Part shown: piece after piece, positions 44,176-55,709 of the stretch
How the letters are laid out: every line of letters starts with the position of its first letter
How positions within the stretch are numbered: the first letter of the stretch is position 1
NCBI GenBank assembly: GCA_951804985.1
Contig: OX638135.1
Span: 36,945,024-37,009,023, forward strand
DNA length: 64,000 bases
Direction: 5' to 3'
From: Dryomyza anilis
Lineage: Eukaryota; Arthropoda; Insecta; Diptera; Dryomyzidae
Translations under genes and position numbers: made by a program
The notes under the pieces: generated by a model
The model's input: the letters and a program-made list of their open reading frames with translations, nothing else
Databases searched by the model: none
Told to the model about the DNA's origin: nothing

Positions 44176-44919
44176 TGTAAATGTCCCTATTTTATCACCT
44201 AAAAATAAGACATTGAATAAATAATAACACTTACTCCATTTCAAGTTTATCTTCTTAATAATTTTTATTTCCTTTTTCTTTGTTCCACTTCTTCGACTCA
44301 CTTCTTAATCTAATAACAACTCTCTTAAAAACTAAATAACTACAGCTTATATACTAATACTTAATCTAAGTTTCAATGCTACTTTTCCAGTGTCTTTTGC
44401 TGCTTCAGCCTAGAAACATAATTTTGGCCAATCACATTGTGTTTTGCTGCTTATGCCCAGAAGCATAATTTTAACCAATCACAAGTTCCGTAAAGAACTC
44501 AAGTTCGATCCACAACTCGACTTCTTAACGCTGACCGTGAAAGCAACTCTTGCATAATCAGCAACCCGCGAAGACATTGAATTTAGACCATCGCAAAGTC
44601 ATTGAATTGAAGTCATCTTTGTTTACAAACAAATTGCACCACGTGCTTATTTTCTTCAAGCTAGCAACTTGACGCTGCTGCGAATTTGGTTTATAGTTAC
44701 AATTGCTGACTAAGTAAATTGTCGCCGCTTATTTTGGCAACGACCAAAAGGTGTGTCATCAAACCAACATCATTTACTTTTTGTTTTAACAACAATTAGA
44801 ATGCATATAATATAATTTAAATATTTAGCAATTAATATTTAGCAACAGCAAATACCCACTAGAAAAATATCAATGAACTGTCACGCTATGAGTGACTGTC
44901 ATAATGCTAACTCTCAACA
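44176..44919 (-). repeat. Element B 5' LTR
   Basis: 744 bp, reading identical to 34911-35654 by eye. Carries promoter elements: TATA box AGTATATAAGCTG on the minus strand at about 44359-44347. Flanked by CCAG at 44920-44923, equal to 34907-34910. Confidence 0.95.
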
Positions 44920-44923
44920 CCAG

Positions 44924-46252
44924 GTAAGCAGCAGTTTCAGTGAAACTATGTCGAATTTCAGCTAAAAGTGATTTTAACTGCTGGTACTCGGATGATGAAA
45001 GGTTTCCATCGCACCTTGTTTCACGTTTTGTGCTTTTTCGATCCAGCACAAATTTCCTTCTATAACAACGCGTTTTCTCTCACGGCACAACGTGAGAGAA
45101 AACGCCTAAGGTAATATTTTCGGCAAGAAATTCATTTTTAACGACGAGTAAATCAGTTTCGTAATGTTCGTTATCAATTTCTAAAAATGCATGAATTTTA
45201 TTCGGCGCACTCGTATTTACCTCCGGCAAAACCATTTAACACGTTGGAGCACGGCTACATTTTTCCGATTTCAGCGGCAAACGATTTACGGATTAGCGTT
45301 CGATTACTACCGGGATCTACAAAAGCACACGTTTTATGTCCATTTTCCACGATTTCTTTTATCAAGTCGGCGTCGTTGTCTAGAATTTGTTCAATTTTGT
45401 TTACGTTTGGTTTCGCGTTTTTATCGTAACAATCGATTGTTTTGTATGTAGTGCACTGGCACTTGCCACAACGCTCTTTTCTATGCGGCTCGGGGCACTT
45501 AACTGAAAAATGACCGAATTTAAAACAATTGTAACACTTCACCCCGTTCTCGGTTTGACGTTTCACATTTGTTTTCTTTGTTATTTTGCACTTGCGGTTG
45601 TGCTTATTTTTGTTTTACAGCTGGTGCGGCACGATTAATTTCATTATAACTACAATAGCTATTAATATCGCGCAATAACACATTGTAGTGCACATATTCG
45701 TTGAACTTTTTTTTCTTTAAATCATTATCGTTGATGCCATTGACGATATAGCGAGCAATTGCATTTTCGCACACCACTTTTTGAACCGATCGCGATCATT
45801 TTATAGTAATACTCTTGCGGCGTTTCACTATAATTGCGTTTTGTTTGTGACATTTGTATGTACACATCGGCGATATTATCGGTAAACGGAAAATCACATG
45901 CCACGACAAAAATACTTCGCACTGAGAGTCGACCCAGTATTTCGCAGGGCCGAGCATTTTCTGCTGCCCAGCGAATATCAATGTTTGGTCGCTCCATTTC
46001 TATGCATTTTTCATCGCGTTTTACAAATTGTTGCGAATTTAGCGCATTTTCACACGACTGGTAAAATTCCGGCAAAAGCGCGATCACTTCTTTTGGATGC
46101 AATACAAATGTTCATGTAATTTGTTTGCATATTGTTTGATTTTTGTTCGTTTGTTATTTCACAATTACTCTGATTTCTTTGTTGCACGAACCGGGGTTGC
46201 GTTGTATGTAGCTGCGGCACATACATTGTTGGTGCAGTTGCCATACCCAACT
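44924..46252 (-). pseudogene. A1 gag and protease remnant
   Basis: Minus strand. 46250-46050 and 46102-45725 give gag-like frames (LLPEFYQSCENALNSQQF, FPFTDNIADVYIQMSQTKRN). 45566-45255 encodes zinc knuckle CYNCFKFGHFSVKC, a Cys-rich continuation CGKCQCTTYKTIDC, and a protease-like CAFVDPGSNRTLIRKSF with D-P-G-S. Frames are interrupted at 45725 and about 45590. The protease runs on towards 44924 in broken phase and was cut off from RT by element B. Confidence 0.72.
45070..45105. other. Perfect 14-bp hairpin in A1
   Basis: GCGTTTTCTCTCAC (45070-45083), loop GGCACAAC, then GTGAGAGAAAACGC (45092-45105). A perfect stem in an otherwise decayed coding remnant. Confidence 0.85.
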
Positions 46253-46868
46253 GGTTTTTAGATTAAAAACGATTTTTATACATTTTGGTTGATTTTTATT
46301 TACCTTGTTTACTTAAAAAATTTATGTTTTTCAACATGCAACTTTAAAATTGAATTTCTTAACTTTTATATATATTTTCTATACTTGTCTGGTCCATAAA
46401 TATAATTTTCAAGTTAAAAATCCATTTACATTTAAATGTTCAACTTTTTGATTTAAATTATGGTACATTCAAGTTGAAAACTTAAAATTTTTAAACATCT
46501 TGGTTGATTTTTATTTAGTTGGATGTTTGAAAAATGTATGCATTGCAAAATTTCTACTTTCAAGACATACGAAAAATCAAGATACATACGAAAAATGAAT
46601 ATCATATTAAATGAAAAAAAATATATTAAAATCCAGTATACCAATAATAAAAAAATAACATTAAATTCATACAATGTTCCGAAATGGTCTTTTAAAAATT
46701 AAACGGCTTTAAAATGTTTCAATAAGCAAAAAAAAATATTTATTTAATATTTAATACAAAATAAAAAAGAATGCATAGCACGACGCGCCGATGTGTTACG
46801 CACAACGATCTCTCTACGACTGCGCCTGGCTGTCAGTGTTGCACGAACGCGTGTGCATGCGCTGCGTT
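46253..46868 (-). repeat. A-family terminal repeat, second copy
   Basis: Direct repeat of 31879-32515 with small indels. Preceded by CCCAACTGGTTTTTAG, resembling the DINE-1 terminus, as on the other side. Probably the shared boundary (LTR) between A2 and A1. Confidence 0.5.
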
Positions 46869-47720
46869 GGGTCAAGTTCCAGTCCTTCGGTTCTTGTTCG
46901 GTTCTTGAAGTACGTAGATAATTTAAAATCGTTTGGTTCGCGCGCTCCACCTGGCCATTTGCCCTAGGCGCGCGTACGGCAGTTTTATATGTTGAATGCT
47001 GTTGTAGTTGCAGAATTCTTCAAATGCCTTCGATGTAAAGGCGGTGCCTCTGTCGGACGTCATGCGTTTTGGTAAACCAAAATACGAAGTCAACTCTTTC
47101 AGCGCGGCGATTACGGCGGTTGTTTTCGTATTGCGTACAGGTTTGACGATTATAAATTTGCTAAATGCATCGGAAATGGCTAGCACATAGCACATTCCAC
47201 GTTTGCTGCGTTCAAACGGTCCTAAATGGTCGATGTGGATGGATCGGAATGGTACTGGTTCCATCTCACTATAATGTAAACAACCTTTGGCTTTTCCGCC
47301 CCGGGTCTTATTATAACAAGCGGCGATGTAGTCTTAGATGTACTTACGTATTCTCGGGAACCAGAATTTGGTATTGATTCGGGCAATTGTATTTTCCAGA
47401 CCAAAATGACCTGCGTCATCGTGACAAGACATGACGATTATCCATCGGATCGATTTGGATACAACAAATTTTAGCCCATTGGCTTCTTTTCGGTACAACC
47501 GATGATTTTGCAAACGGTATTCAATATGATACTGTTTCTCGTGAACAGATTTTTCGGTGCCTTCAAGCACAGGGATGATTGATATGAGCGATTCTTCTTG
47601 CAGTTGCACATTAAACAACCAGTCTTCATGTTCGGCGGTGACTTTTATGATAAATCCGGCTGGCTCGATTTCATTAGGTTCATCGACTGGTGAACGGCTC
47701 AAAGCGTCCACATGACACAT
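46869..47720 (-). pseudogene. A2 integrase, broken
   Basis: 47720-47334 encodes CHVDALSRSPVD and the zinc-binding N-terminus (HIEYRLQNHRLYRKEANG, MSCHDDAGHFGLENTIARI). 47264-46923 encodes the catalytic core with IHIDHLGPFERSKRG (first Asp), DAFSKFIIVKPV and MTSDRGTAFTSKAFEEFC (second Asp). The zinc and core parts are in different frames around 47300. The Glu region and C-terminus are missing or out of frame. Confidence 0.78.
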
Positions 47721-47729
47721 GCGACTTCC

Positions 47730-48391
47730 TTAATGATGTACAATTTCAGAATCGTACTCCAACATTTTCAGGTACCAACGAGCAATTTTTGGAATCAGCT
47801 CTTTATTGGATTTTACTGTAGCTATTGTGGAGCAGTCAGTAATCAAACGAAATTTCTTACCCAGGACGTATACTCGGAAACGATCCAAAGCTTCAACAAT
47901 GGCGAGAACTTCCAATTTATTGCTATGAAAGCGGCTTTCAGCATCGGTTCACTGACGGCTGTAGAAGAAAACAGGTTACCATTTTTTTCCGTTCGTAGAC
48001 TGCAACAGCACACCAGCGAGACCAAAGCAGCTTGCGTCGGTGTGCACTTGGTGTTGAGCTGATAAATCATACAGTGCCAGCGCAGGCTTACTGCACAAAC
48101 TCTCTATCAATTTATTGAACGATTGTTTTTGCGACGGACCCCACACAAAATTGTTGGCTTCGGATTTGTGGAGCAGCATCGTTATCGGCGTTGATATCAG
48201 TGAGTAGTCGGGCACAAATTTTCGGAAGAAACATTCGACGATGTTTTAAAAATTTTATTGGCATTTATTTTCCGCTCTCCGGGCGAGATACCATTTTCGC
48301 TGATGACATGACCCAAGTGCGATATTTCAGTAGCGAGAAATATACATTTGTCGAGGCGTAGCGTAGGACCACTCCCTCGTTTATATATCAC
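47730..48391 (-). pseudogene. A2 RT end and RNase H, broken
   Basis: 48391-48197: PTLRLDKCIFLATEISHLGH and VISENGISPGERKINA (RT after Y-L-D-D, which is missing). 48215-47976: thumb (PDYSLISTPITMLLHKSEAN) and RNase H start QVHTDASCFGLAGVLLQ with the DAS Asp. 47915-47730: EVLAIVEALDRFRVYVLG and LITDCSTI. Overlapping frames show at least two frameshifts. It preserves the DAS block that A1 lacks. Confidence 0.78.
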
Positions 48392-48744
48392 TAATAGTGA
48401 ATGATACTATCATTATGATAGTAATGATGATAGATCATGTCTTTTCGTCAAATAACTAATTGCAGTTACGTTTAAAGAATTATCGAGGTAGCGGACAAAC
48501 AAGGTGTGGTGATGCAATGCAATGCCAATAAATATAAATGGTATAATATAAAATAAATATCAACCGAAAGAGACGAGAAAAATAAAATGCTTTTAATTAT
48601 GTATACAAAAATTAAATATAAAAAATAATTAAAATAAAATAATATATATGAATTTATAAAATTGATATACATTTTTTTTTACTAAAAATAAGAATGAGTT
48701 TTCAACTTCATAGATGATATATTTTACTAATGCAGTTAAAAAAA
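48392..48744. other. Spacer with short AT palindromes
   Basis: No gene recognised. GATACTATCATTATGATAGT at 48402-48421 is palindromic and is followed by ATGATGATAG words. The remainder is AT-rich. Confidence 0.4.
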
Positions 48745-48748
48745 TAAT

Positions 48749-49397
48749 CTACGTGGATTCTGGGTCTTCTTCGTCTTCTAGACAGAATTCACATGTACTG
48801 TCCGTTTGTATACCCATCCTAGTCAGATGTTTAGCAAGCCGATTATGACCTCTAAGAAGTCCTGTTAGAATTCTCAGGTTTTTCTTCGATAGTTTAATAT
48901 ATTCTTTAAATCTTCTTAAGTCATAGGACCTAATGAATTTCATTGATTGATGCCAACCATAGTTCTTCTCTGGTGTTAAATAGTTCATCTTGTAATAACT
49001 TTTTTACAACCCTGTCAGCTTTGTGGCGGTTCCTTTCCGTGCAAGTTTGTCAGCTTCTTCATTGCCTTCTATTCCCCTGTGGCCAGGGACCCAGAGTGAC
49101 ACTATTATTCATACCTAGTTTATTTATTTTACCTAGACATTCCCATACTAGTTCTGAATTGATCTCGTAAGATTCTAAAGCCATTATGGCTGCCTGGCTG
49201 TTCGACAGGATTGCTATATTTTTATTGCTATAATTTCTATCCAGATTGAACTGGATGCATCTATCTCTAGCGTATATTTCCGCTTGAAAGATACTGGTGT
49301 ATTTTCCCATGGCTTTGAAGTATTTGGTTCTAAGCCCATATACTCCTGCTCCGGATCCTTCATCTGTTAATAATCCATCCGTGTACCATGTGATCAT
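48749..49397 (-). pseudogene. LINE RNase H and C-terminal Cys motif
   Basis: 49397-49059: MITWYTDGLLTDEGSGAGVY, FQAEIYA and ILSNSQAAIMALES, the three RNase H blocks with Asp (YTDG), Glu (QAEIYA) and Asp replaced by Asn (ILSNSQ instead of DSQ). A frameshift near 49090 leads to ADKLARKG in another phase. 48988-48749 then encodes LTGLLRGHNRLAKHLTRMG and STCEFCLEDEEDPEST, the usual LINE C-terminal finger. The altered catalytic residue and frameshift mark it as dead. Confidence 0.75.
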
Positions 49398-49416
49398 ATT
49401 CTTGTGTATATCATAT

Positions 49417-49869
49417 TGTTACGAAAAGATGTAATTTGCCCCATAGTGCAAGCAATCAACAATAATTAATGAGACGCAAGACAATTCAGCGCATTAAAAC
49501 ACATGAGTGCGAATAAGATGCATATAGCATGCGTCATTCACGAAACGAGTAGAAGGTTCTCGAAACACGTCGAAGCTTGTCGAAACGTGTCGAACTGATG
49601 CATGTAGTATATAAGGGAGCCGCATCTGAGGTACAGCACTTCAGTAGTGATTGTAAAGTGGTCGAGTGCATCTCGTGTGATAAATATCAAGTTAAATTGT
49701 GGACATGCAGCAGTTGTTCGAATTTGTTATTAGTAAAGTTGTTTATTAAAGTGAATTAATAAAGTTAATTGTTATAATTTAAACCAAACATAAGAGTGTT
49801 TTTATTTTGTACTCAATCCAGAGATACGAACTTGTAGAACAGTTTTCCGTAGACTGAATTTTCGTAACA
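49417..49869 (+). mobile_element. Solo LTR, 453 bp
   Basis: Starts TGTTACGAAAA and ends TTTTCGTAACA, an 11-bp perfect terminal inversion, flanked by ATAT on both sides (49413-49416, 49870-49873), a 4-bp target-site duplication. TATA box TATATAAGG at 49608-49616, followed ~30 bp later by a TTCAGTAGT initiator-like word, and AATAAA at 49758. Repeated CGAAAC(A/G)(C/T)GTCGAA words at 49559-49595. TSD size and TG..CA ends fit Ty3/gypsy. Internal parts were presumably lost by LTR-LTR recombination. Confidence 0.88.
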
Positions 49870-50029
49870 ATATGTATCAGATATGTTTTTCCATATCTTT
49901 TTGTTACTGCGTTTCGTCTTGAAGTTTTTTACGAAGTTGAATATCTTCGTTTTATTGTCTATTGGAGTTGGTAGCGTGGAAAATAGTCGGGTCCGAATGT
50001 TGTGAATAAGCGTTAAATAAAAAAATTAC

Positions 50030-50363
50030 ATTTTTTGATGAAGACAAAAATCATTTTGTTAAATTTCCATTAAAATCATTACAAGACATAGAAAATATAA
50101 ATTTTAATCAACAAATCAGGGTACAGCCCAGAACAGCCATGATTGTATCACTGCCGTTAAGAACAAGAATTCCTATAGTTTTGTTGCACAAACAGGAAAT
50201 TCAGCCAGGAGTATATTTGGAAGAGAGTTTAACAAACGTTAGAAGAAATAAAGTATATGCATCAATTTTAAATGGCAACGATAAGGAGGTAACCATTGAT
50301 AGCAATTTCAAGCCACAATTTTCAAATTTTAACAACTATAAAGAAACAACAAAGGCGAGTTGA
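50030..50363 (+). pseudogene. Element C protease C-terminal region
   Basis: The frame 50139-50363 encodes MIVSLPLRTRIPIVLLHKQE and GVYLEESLTNVRRNKVYASI, matching the end of the element B protease product (its last ~100 residues). The catalytic DSG part is missing. The segment before it (50030-50138) continues the similarity (FDEDKNHFVKFPLKSLQDIE). Confidence 0.75.
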
Positions 50364-50961
50364 ATTAACATTCACTCCGATATTAAAACATGAAATACCC
50401 ACTCAATGGAATCAGCCACCAATAAATCAGAAACAGTATATACTTCCTCATATGCATAGAAATGAGATTAATAGACAAGTATCAAAGATGTTAGACGATG
50501 GAATTATTTCACCAAGCATGTCGCCTTGGAATTCCCCATTATTATTGGTACCTAAAAAGGGCAATAAGAAATGGAGACTGGATATAGATTTCCGAAAATT
50601 AAATGACGTCACCATCAAACAGGTATTTCCGATACCACGAATAGATGAGATTTTAGACCAGTTAGGTCATAGTAGGTATTTTTCAACACTAGATTTAGCA
50701 AGTGGTTACCATCAGGTTCTAGTTGAAGATAGTGACAAAGAAAAAACTGCTTTCAGTACAGGTCTTGGTCATTTCGAATTTAACAGAATGCCATTCGATT
50801 TAACGGGGGCATCTGCCACTTTTCAAAGGATAATGAACCACATACTAACAGGTTTACAGGGTATTGACTGTTTCGTCTATTTATATGACATAGTGGTTTA
50901 TGGAAATAATTTAGCGGAACACGAGCATAGGCAAAGTTTTGCAAAAGATGAGAGAACATAA
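50296..50961 (+). pseudogene. Element C reverse transcriptase, inactive
   Basis: 221 codons. TPILKHEIPTQWNQPPINQK, SPWNSPLLLVPKKGNKKWRL, FSTLDLASGYHQVLV and FEFNRMPFDLTGASATFQ are RT motifs. The catalytic box reads FVYLYDIVVYG: the first Asp of Y-L-D-D is Tyr, which should abolish activity. The MPFGL Gly is also Asp. The frame ends with a shift at 50930, after which the downstream RT sequence (LKLNTEKCQFLRREVIYLGH) continues in another phase up to 51110. Confidence 0.88.
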
Positions 50962-51123
50962 TTTGAAATTAAATACAGAAAAATGTCAGTTTTTGCGACG
51001 CGAGGTTATATATTTAGGACATAAGTGTTCTGAGTTAGGTACCCTACCAGACCCAGCCAAAGTAGAGTGTGTAAAAAATATTCCAGTTCCGAAAAATAGG
51101 AAGGAAGAAAATTTATAGGAGTT

Positions 51124-51832
51124 ATGGCGAAACTGTCATTACCAATAAACTGTTTGCTTAAAAAGGACGCTAAGTTCATATGGAATGACAATTGTCAGAA
51201 TTCGTTTTTAAAACTTAAGGAGGCAATTATGTCACCACCCATACTAGCGTATCCGGATTTTAACGAACCCTTTTTGCTCACGACACACGTCAGCAACGAA
51301 CCAATTGGCGCGGTTCTTTCACAAGGTGAAGTTGGAAGCGACCGTCCGATCGCGTTTGCCAGTAGGTCTCTGAACGATGCGGAAACACGCTTTTCTACTA
51401 TAGAAAACGAATGTTTGGCAATTGTATGGGCAACAAAAAAATTTTGGGACATATCTTTTGGGAAGACCATTTAAAATTTATACAGATCATCAGCCCCTAA
51501 AGGGTATAGCAAACTTAAAAGATCAGACATCACGCCTTGCGCGTTTCCGACAAAAACTATCGGAATATGATTTCGAAATTCATTATAAACCGGGAAAAAG
51601 TAATTTAAACGCGGATGCGCTTAGTCGCATACCGGATAATACTGATAAAGTAGTTGTAGTACAAACACGTTCGAAAACCATGAAAAGAGACAAGGAAGAC
51701 GATAAGAAACAGTCAGAATTCGATCCTGACGATTTGATAACAAAGGAAAATGATAATATAATAATTCTAACTGAACCTCGGGACGTAGAGACGGTAATTA
51801 AAGATTTTCACGATTCACCGTTAGGTGGTTAG
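51124..51832 (+). pseudogene. Element C RNase H and linker, broken
   Basis: 51124-51474: KKDAKFIWNDNCQNSFLKLK, then LLTTHVSNEPIGAVLSQGE, where the DAS motif has become HVS (catalytic Asp lost). 51422-51832 in another frame: FKIYTDHQPLKGIANLKDQT, LNADALSRIPDN and a charged linker. The two overlap by a one-base shift near 51440-51450. A short deletion near 51100-51120 removes the FLGLVNYYRKF block, leaving EENL followed by a stop. Confidence 0.82.
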
Positions 51833-51894
51833 GTGGTCACTAAGGGGGCGTAAAAATATTTTTAAGAATTTGGCAACAGTACCGATGGAAGGGT

Positions 51895-52815
51895 ATGCAG
51901 AAGCAAATAAAGGATTATGTGAAAAATTGTTCAAAATGCCAGGTAAACAAGAGTTCAAGGCTGACGAAGATGCCAATGGTTCTAACTGATACGCCAGTCA
52001 GACCCTTTGACAAGGTGTACATGGACCTGGTGCGTATTCCGCCTGAAACCATTTCAGGGAATACATACATCTTTACGTTTCAGGACAATTTTTCAAAATC
52101 TATGTGCTGTGTGGCTATACCCGATGCGGAAGCCAACACCATAGCCAAAGCATTCTTCAACGAAATAGTTACACGCCACAATATACCCAAAGTATTGGTA
52201 ACAGACAATGGATCGAACTTCGTTTCCAAACTATTTTCGGATACATGTAAATTGTTAGGAATTAAAAAATTACATATAACACCCTACCATCCACAGGCTC
52301 ATGGGTCATTGGAACGAAGTCATCGTCCACTAGCTGAATATTTACGTAGTTTTGCTAAAGAGGATGGGTCAAACTGGGACCAATGGTTAAATTCTGCAAT
52401 GCATGTTCATAATAACACGGTGCATACGTCGACGGGTCAAACACCATTCCGTACGTTGTACGGGTTTGACTTCGACATGCCTACGAATTTAAAGCGTAAA
52501 CCTTTATATAACGCAGAAGACTACAATAAGGTATTAATGTACCAAATACAGCGATCACACGAGATCGTCAGGCAAAATCAATGTAGGGCCAAGGAGGTGT
52601 CGAAAAAACAATACGACAAGAATCTCAACCCTATACAATTCAAACCACACGACATGGTTGTAATGATAAACCAAACTAGGAAGAATAAGTTCTCTCCAAT
52701 TTGGAAGGGACCCTACGTGGTCGTAGAGGGAAGTGGGCCAGTGACCACGACGATATTGATCAAAAACAAAGATAAGAAAATTCACAATAATTTGTTAAAG
52801 GCATATCACAAATAG
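51895..52815 (+). CDS. Element C integrase
   Basis: 306 codons from an internal Met within the zinc finger (YVKNCSKCQVNK holds the two Cys; the His pair lies before 51832 in another frame). Catalytic Asp in VYMDLVRIPPE, Asp in VTDNGSNFVSKLF and Glu in AHGSLERSHRPLAEY are all present. GPF/Y module IWKGPYVVVEGSGPV and end IHNNLLKAYHK match element B. This is the best-preserved gene of C but cannot be expressed as a normal Pol because of upstream breaks. A few changes (VG to VR, QANG to QAHG) suggest neutral drift. Confidence 0.85.
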   Translation: MQKQIKDYVKNCSKCQVNKSSRLTKMPMVLTDTPVRPFDKVYMDLVRIPPETISGNTYIFTFQDNFSKSMCCVAIPDAEANTIAKAFFNEIVTRHNIPKVLVTDNGSNFVSKLFSDTCKLLGIKKLHITPYHPQAHGSLERSHRPLAEYLRSFAKEDGSNWDQWLNSAMHVHNNTVHTSTGQTPFRTLYGFDFDMPTNLKRKPLYNAEDYNKVLMYQIQRSHEIVRQNQCRAKEVSKKQYDKNLNPIQFKPHDMVVMINQTRKNKFSPIWKGPYVVVEGSGPVTTTILIKNKDKKIHNNLLKAYHK

Positions 52816-53873
52816 TGTATGCCTTCAAAACTTAAAATATTATAATATTACCCTAAAATAGAACCCATGAAAGTAAAAAAAAATATAAATTAGCTATGCG
52901 TTGACAATTAAACTCGTAATGTTAGACAAAATAAATCTAACCATAAGAGAAAGAGTAATCATTAAATAAAACATTACATACTTCATCATTTGGAGGAAAA
53001 AGAAAAGAACTTATAATTTTAAAGTTAGTTAATCATTAATTGAGAAAAGAAATAAATTAATCACATGCAACCAATTGCATTAATTTAAATTTAAATCAAT
53101 GTTAGTCATAAAATTGTCGAATTCAATACAGATAATGCAAAACCCACAAATGCATTACTGACCTATATTAATAGCGCAAGCTATCAAACCTTGAAAAGGG
53201 TCATACCCCCAAGTGTTTCATGCTGAAGCACATATGCAATTTGTACGAACGTATGTATATCATACACTAAGCAAGCGTTAATAGCTGACATATAAATGCA
53301 GATCTTGCAGTTTTTTTTGATACCATAAACAATGCAAATAAATATAATTCAATTTTACCGTCATGCCAGTAGGAAGTTTCATATAATGTGACTTATATAA
53401 GTACACAAGAATAATATAATAAAATATTAAACATGTTTAGAAAATAAATCGCAACTCTAATTATATTTATTTATATGCAGAGAAATTATAGGTACTTTTG
53501 TATATTAATATAATTCAATTTGAATAAGTTTGAATATAACAAGTAATTTTTAAATGAATTTGAAGAACTTACTTATAATAATTTAAATTTCTTAAAGAAG
53601 AAGAAAAATATCAGTTAGTATTAAAATTAAAAAAAAGAGAAATATATAAATATTGAGTACAGTTAAAATTAAAAAAAAAGGAACAAAGAAAAAATACATT
53701 AGTAGAATAAATTTAATGTAAAAAAACAGGTAATAAATAAAAGCAAAGAATTAAAAATTAACAAAAAAGCGAATTATACATTAAATTATTTAGTGTAGTT
53801 GAAATAAAAAAAAGTTTTAATATTTGAATTGAAAAAATAAAGGGGGAAACATATTAGTAAAATAAATAAAATA

Positions 53874-53880
<7 letters not shown>
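52816..53880 (+). other. AT-rich 3' region after element C
   Basis: No coding frame. Composition and position mirror the AT-rich 3' region of element B, but I see no LTR or polypurine tract. Confidence 0.45.
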
Positions 53881-54660
<780 letters not shown>

Positions 54661-54739
54661 TTAATGTACAATATATTCTATGTACATATATGTACCTAAA
54701 AAAAAATTTTAGATGAATTTTTTTTTTAATTTATTTTTA

Positions 54740-54812
54740 CGCATTGAAGGGGGATTGAGTCCCTCCGCATATAAGACGACGATCTTAGCCATTGGGCTAA
54801 ATACATAATTAC
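54740..54812 (-). other. tRNA-like sequence (possible SINE head)
   Basis: On the minus strand TTAGCCCAATGGCTAAGATC resembles an A box and GGAGGGACTCAATCCCCC a T-arm with a weak B box. Spacing fits a tRNA-like unit of ~70 bp. It lacks good acceptor-stem pairing, and AT-rich sequence surrounds it. It could be a decayed tRNA-derived SINE head, different from the one at 23028. Confidence 0.35.
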
Positions 54813-55269
54813 ACTAAAATTACACTAAGTTAATAAAAGCTATTACTACACTAAATAGTAATACTTCAAATATTGTGCACACTATATTTCAAGTAATTTA
54901 AGTATTTTAAAATCAATCATTTAGCACACTCCATGTTACATGAACAATTATATATTATACGAAAATTATATTAAGTTTATATAAGTTAGTACCACACCAC
55001 ACATTTGGAAGAGTTTAAAACAAAAATAAATTACTTGTTTGTAAAATCTTCGTGTAACTTTAAAATATCCGAGTGCATAAAAAATTGTTATTTAGAATGA
55101 CCAACAGCGCTGGATACTCAGAAGACGAATAGATAATCGCTGGGGTCTTGGGACTTTAGTGGGGACATGTGGAAGGAGCTCTGGGTGTTATCAACAAGAT
55201 GAAGAAGCGAAGTAGAGGTCCAGCAGATTCAAATAAAGTAAAGGAAAACGAAGAAATGAAGCAGTAGCG
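54813..55269. other. No gene recognised
   Basis: AT-rich to 55080, then normal composition (GGAGCTCTGGGTGTTATCAA at 55172) without a meaningful frame or repeat partner in the window. Confidence 0.4.
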
Positions 55270-55709
55270 TCAACATAGCCATGGGGGACGGTCGTGTCGC
55301 CTAGACCTCCTACATTTTTACTCGTTCGTCGTCTGTCCGTCGTCTATTTAAATTATTTGTGTTAAAATTCGTCGTCTTTTAATAGTTGCAAAAAAAAAAA
55401 TAATAAATATAAATAATAAATAAAAGCGCAAACAATAAACCAAACAAATTAAATCCACAAACACAACAACAACAATAAACCAAAACCGGTTTCGTCTGCC
55501 GCTGGCTGCTGAGTTGCTGCACTCGCTGCATTTTTTTTTATTTGCAATTGCCAACGCAAGGGGCTCTTCTATGCCCTCTGCCGCAATTGTATTTTGTTTT
55601 TCGTTATTCTTCCCTTCCCCATCCTACTCCCTGCTACGTGCGTGCACGGTTGATGCTGCACTGAGTGCGTAAGCTACGCTGTGGTTAAGGCATAACACTC
55701 GCCACTGCT

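Larger units (their letters stand above)
34911..44919 (-). mobile_element. Ty3/gypsy element B, young and nearly intact
   Basis: 10,009 bp, minus strand, with 744-bp LTRs at both ends and CCAG on both sides. Order on the minus strand: 5' LTR (44919-44176), primer-binding site, gag, protease, pol (RT, RNase H, integrase), ~3 kb AT-rich 3' region with short frames, polypurine tract, 3' LTR (35654-34911). The RT and RNase H sequences resemble the gypsy/17.6/297 group of insect errantivirus-type elements. The LTRs look identical by eye, so the insertion is recent. Only one clear coding break is seen, a one-base insertion in pol. Confidence 0.93.
31879..46252 (-). mobile_element. Ty3/gypsy element A1, split by element B
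   Basis: Minus strand. gag and protease remnants at 46252-44924, RT/RNase H/integrase remnants at 34910-32600. The two halves were separated by insertion of element B (34911-44919). The CCAG target-site duplication (34907-34910 and 44920-44923) shows they were contiguous. All genes carry stops or frameshifts. RT and integrase are closest in style to the mdg3/micropia-type Ty3/gypsy group, but I am not sure of the clade. Confidence 0.8.
46253..48391 (-). mobile_element. Ty3/gypsy element A2, partial
   Basis: Second copy of the A family in the same orientation, directly upstream of the A1 gag: terminal repeat (46253-46868), then a pol fragment (46869-48391) from the end of RT to the integrase core. 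Relative to A1 about 545 bp of integrase C-terminus are deleted at 46868/46869, at a TTGGG/GGTCA-type junction. It is closely similar to A1 and retains the integrase first-Asp segment that A1 has lost. It ends abruptly at about 48376-48391 inside RT. Confidence 0.8.
48745..50010 (-). mobile_element. LINE fragment with RNase H, split by solo LTR
   Basis: Minus strand. 50010-49870 encodes the linker upstream of RNase H (RLFSTLPTPIDNKTKIFNF, KRSNKKIWKNISDTY). It is interrupted by the LTR at 49417-49869 and continues at 49416. It lacks RT in this window. RNase H plus a C-terminal Cys/His motif points to the R1/I/LOA-type non-LTR elements. Confidence 0.75.
50010..52830 (+). mobile_element. Ty3/gypsy element C, decayed relative of B
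   Basis: Protease C-terminus, RT, RNase H and integrase in order on the plus strand, clearly related to element B block by block but with several frameshifts, deletions and catalytic changes. No gag and no LTR recognised. It starts next to the LINE remnant at ~50010. 52816 onward is AT-rich, as in the 3' region of B. Confidence 0.85.
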
